64,000 bases of DNA from Nematostella vectensis (lineage: Eukaryota > Cnidaria > Anthozoa > Actiniaria > Edwardsiidae). A program made the translations under genes and the position numbers. The stretch covers positions 17,000,887-17,064,886 of the forward strand of contig NC_064034.1 of NCBI RefSeq assembly GCF_932526225.1, written 5' to 3'. Below the pieces are notes generated by a model. The model searched no databases. It worked only from the letters and a program-made list of their open reading frames with translations, and was not told the DNA's origin. Shown one piece after another: positions 61,377 through 64,000 of the stretch; the first letter of the stretch is position 1; each line of letters opens with the position of its first letter.

Positions 61377-61966
61377 CAATAGCGTAAGATTGAATATTCC
61401 CTGAGCCGCAAGCGTGTTGGCAGCCCGGGTCCTAGGAAATGAGGTTGATTCTTTTAATTTTTTCAGGCCGTCTTCGGTCTTTTCTAATCATGCCCGCTCG
61501 CTGCGCCCAATACTGTGTCTCTTTCTCTCTTGAAATCCATAGGAAATGCCATACATAGGGGCGGCTCAGTGGTTCCAAACTGACGAGGTTCGGGGAGTGG
61601 GAGGAGAGGGGGGGGGGAGGGGGTTGGAGGGATGGTAATTCCGAGGGGGGGGGTACCTGAGTCTGACATAGACTACCGCTTAAAATGACTCCATACAGTG
61701 TAATAAAAGACTTTAGATAATATGCAGTTGTAGAATATCGCCTTTCATCATGTGATCGATTTATACATGTAAACTCTCGATAAAACTGCACGTTCGAAGA
61801 TAAAAAAAATTCCGAAAAGTACCCCCTGCCCCTCCCCGTCCGCCGCTACTGCGCGGTTCATAAGGACAACCAATAGAAAAGGATTTGGCCAAACAAAAAC
61901 CATTAACAAATTCTGTCTTTGTATTTATTTGCTAGACAATGGGGCACATGGATTTAAAGATTGTGC

Positions 61967-63023
61967 TTACATTTTCGCCAGCCTCCTTTTGACGATATAG
62001 TAGATCACGCCGGCGCCACCCGTCACAATAGCACTACTCCCTACCCCTGCTACTACGGGCACTGCAACTATGACGACATAGCATACATATACACGTCATG
62101 ATAACATCATTCAAGCAAGTTATATGGCCATCACTTTTGCGACGGGCACTGCAACTATGACGTCATAGCATTCATAAACACGTCATGATATTGTCATTTA
62201 CACAAGTTATATGGCCATCTCTTTTGCGATAACATGATAACATGCCATTATGACGTCATTAAATACATATGTCACACGTCATGATTACGTCATCCAAACA
62301 AATTATATGGTAACACCTTATGCAACGGGTGACATGCCACTATGAAGTAGTAAGCATATATATCGTCATGATTACGTCTATCAAACAAGTTATGTGGACA
62401 TCATTTATGGGACGACATGCCACTATGAAGTGATATAGAACATATATTGCGTCATGATTACGTCTTTAAAAAAAAGGTATGCAAATATTTTGCCTGCGAT
62501 ATTCTTTGGCCCCGCAAATCCAGTGCTCATCATGTATATAACCTATGACAAAGACAATTTCGTCGTGTCCGTACAGTTTCGAATGCTGCGTGCATGCGCA
62601 AGAGAGACAAGGTACTTGCCTTCTTGCAGGCTGTGCATTTCTTCACTGGGTACCCACTGACCATAGACCACGGGATCTGTCAAGAGCGCCAAAAGGAAAA
62701 AAAAACACTAGTATTTATTACTGAAAACACGAGAAATGTAGAAAGAGCACAAAAATAACTCAGAAGAAGAAAAAAAGAAAGAAGGAGAAACCGCTTCGTA
62801 GCACGAATAAATTATGGTGATATGGTGCTTTTGCCTACAGCAATCAAAATTAGTCGAAGTCTTCATTTATCGACAATCCATGAGATGTAGTGAGCCTTAC
62901 CTGGAAGGGTGCAGTTTCTGCCGTGGAATCCCTGAGTACAGTTACACGTATAATTGACGGAGCTTGCATCGAGTACCACGATACACACGGAATCGTTCCC
63001 ACATGGGTTAGGAATGCAAGGAT
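61967..63023 (-). CDS. EGF-domain single-pass membrane protein, 3' end (partial)
   Basis: Exons 63023-62901, 62676-62620 and 62067-61967 are in phase and give 92 codons plus TAA. The first encodes one EGF module (PCIPNPCGNDSVCIV, TCNCTQGFHGRNC, six Cys). The second is a spacer (DPVVYGQWVPSEEMHSLQ). The third is a Gly/Val-rich TM segment (AVPVVAGVGSSAIVTGGAGV) with the short basic tail KRRLAKM. The 62620 exon uses a GC donor (GAAG/GCAAGTACC). The 5' part lies beyond the array at 63117 and off the window. Product unknown; a cell-surface ligand or adhesion protein is likely. Confidence 0.8.
62057..62460 (-). repeat. 87-bp repeat copying the last acceptor of the EGF/TM gene
   Basis: On the plus strand GGGCACTGCAACTATGACG spans the real exon start (62067) and acceptor. 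It recurs identically 87 bp away (62144), and more decayed copies follow (CATGCCATTATGACGTCATT, CATGCCACTATGAAGT), each with CGTCATGATTACGTC-like sequence. Confidence 0.85.
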
Positions 63024-63116
63024 CTACAAATAAACAGTTAAAGCCAATAAAAACCCCTGCCATATTGGTCCCTACAACTATGGCCTTGGAGGAAAGGGTA
63101 ACAGCACAAGAGTAAA

Positions 63117-64000
63117 GGGTTCATAATACACGAAAAAGGGGTACATAATACACGAAAAAGGGGTACATAATACACGAAAAAGGGGTACATAATACACGAA
63201 AAAGGGGTACATAATACACGAAAAAGGGGTACATAATACACGAAAAAGGGGTACATAATACACGAAAAAGGGGTACATAATACACGAAAAAGGGGTACAT
63301 AATACACGAAAAAGGGGTACATAATTCACGAAAAAGGGTACGTAATACACGAAAAAGGGGTACATAATACACGAAAAAGGGGTACATAATACACGAAAAA
63401 GGGGTACGTAATACACGAAAAAGGGGTACATAATACACGAAAAAGGGGTACATAATACACGAAAAAGGGGTACATAATACACGAAAAAGGAGAACATAAT
63501 TCACGAAAAAGGGGTACATAATACACGAAAAAGGGGTACATAATACACGAAAAAGGGGTACGTAATACACGAAAAAGGAGAACATAATTCACGAAAAAGG
63601 GGTACATAATACACGAAAAAGGGGTACATAATACACGAAAAAGGGGTACATAATACACGAAAAAGGGGTACGTAATACACGAAAAAGGGGTACATAATAA
63701 ACGAGGAAGGGGTACATAATACACGAGGAAGGGGTACATAATACACGAGGAAGGGGTACATAATAAACGAGGAAGGGATACATAATACAACAGGAAGGGG
63801 TACATAATAAACGAGGCAGGGGTACATAATACAAGAGGAAGGGGTACATAATAAACGAGGATGGGGTACATAATAAACGAGGAAGGTGTACATAATACAC
63901 GAGGAAGGGGTACATAATAAACGAGGAAGGGATACATAATACAAGAGGAAGGGGTACATAATAAACGAGGAAGGGGTACATAATACAAGAGGAAGGGGTG
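63117..64000 (+). repeat. 22-bp minisatellite running off the right edge
   Basis: About 40 copies of GGGGTACATAATACACGAAA plus AA. From about 63705 a second subfamily (ACGAGGAAGGGGTACATAAT) replaces the first. Long minus-strand ORFs (VYYVPLFRVLCTPFS) are artefacts of three units making 22 codons. Confidence 0.97.

Larger units (their letters stand above)
56304..61966. other. Receptor 5' region and intergenic DNA
   Basis: This holds poly-G/C tracts (57085-57105, 58888-58907), a repeat fragment near 56690, the nested foldback at 59895-60699 and the 33-bp array at 61200-61375. Part must be receptor introns. Apart from the weak exon at 58161 I see no convincing gene. Confidence 0.4.

Noticed and set aside
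63038-63988. ORFs up to 220 codons (VYYVPLFRVL-type), looking like a membrane protein
   Set aside because: Translation of a 22-bp minisatellite in the EGF/TM gene intron.

Overview
This is an intron-rich metazoan genomic window. It has GT-AG introns with short in-phase exons, clear animal gene families, many foldback (MITE-like) elements, homopolymer C/G tracts and a decayed LINE. The gene content and repeat style suggest an invertebrate, most likely an anthozoan cnidarian such as a sea anemone. That is an inference from style; no species marker is visible. I see no rRNA, tRNA or CRISPR. All exon coordinates below were read by hand from splice consensus, reading phase and remembered family similarity, with no database search.

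Layout: (1) 1-14220 (+) is the 3' part of XPC/Rad4, a DNA-damage recognition factor of nucleotide excision repair, with 15 phase-consistent exons. (2) 14839-19085 (-) is a complete CENPK-like kinetochore gene, tail-to-tail with XPC. (3) 23008-31106 (+) is HBP1 (AXH plus HMG-box repressor), head-to-head with CENPK across a probable shared promoter near 20.3-20.6 kb. (4) 32361-37930 and 39406-45393 (-) are two tandem paralogues encoding secreted-start, discoidin (F5/8C), single-pass membrane proteins; the first is tail-to-tail with HBP1. (5) 48095-56303 (-) is a receptor tyrosine kinase with Ig, SEA and FN3 domains, a TM segment and a kinase; its 5' end is unresolved. (6) 61967-63023 (-) is the 3' end of an EGF/TM protein that runs off the right edge.

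The striking feature is the tandem repeats. In XPC and in the minus-strand receptor genes, many minisatellites are not random intronic DNA. Their repeat unit is a copy of the adjacent exon-intron junction, so the splice donor or acceptor is tandemly multiplied. The largest is a 35-bp unit repeated about 160 times (3712-9305): 15 nt of exon end plus the donor GTAAGT. Each unit could be read as a phase-preserving 15-nt microexon. Two acceptor-type arrays (27 bp in XPC, 33 bp in the kinase gene) have units divisible by three, and the copies next to the exon are open in the host frame, so upstream acceptor choice would add repeat peptides. At least seven separate junctions show this (XPC donors and acceptor, receptor acceptors, a discoidin-gene donor, the EGF-gene acceptor). 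Arrays with no visible link to a junction also exist.

The rest of the non-coding DNA holds foldback elements (13342-13595 with TTAA ends, 25769-26017, 28011-28124, 34169-35144, 43592-44157, 59895-60699), two-copy dispersed families, and simple repeats. Several long stretches hold nothing I can assign.
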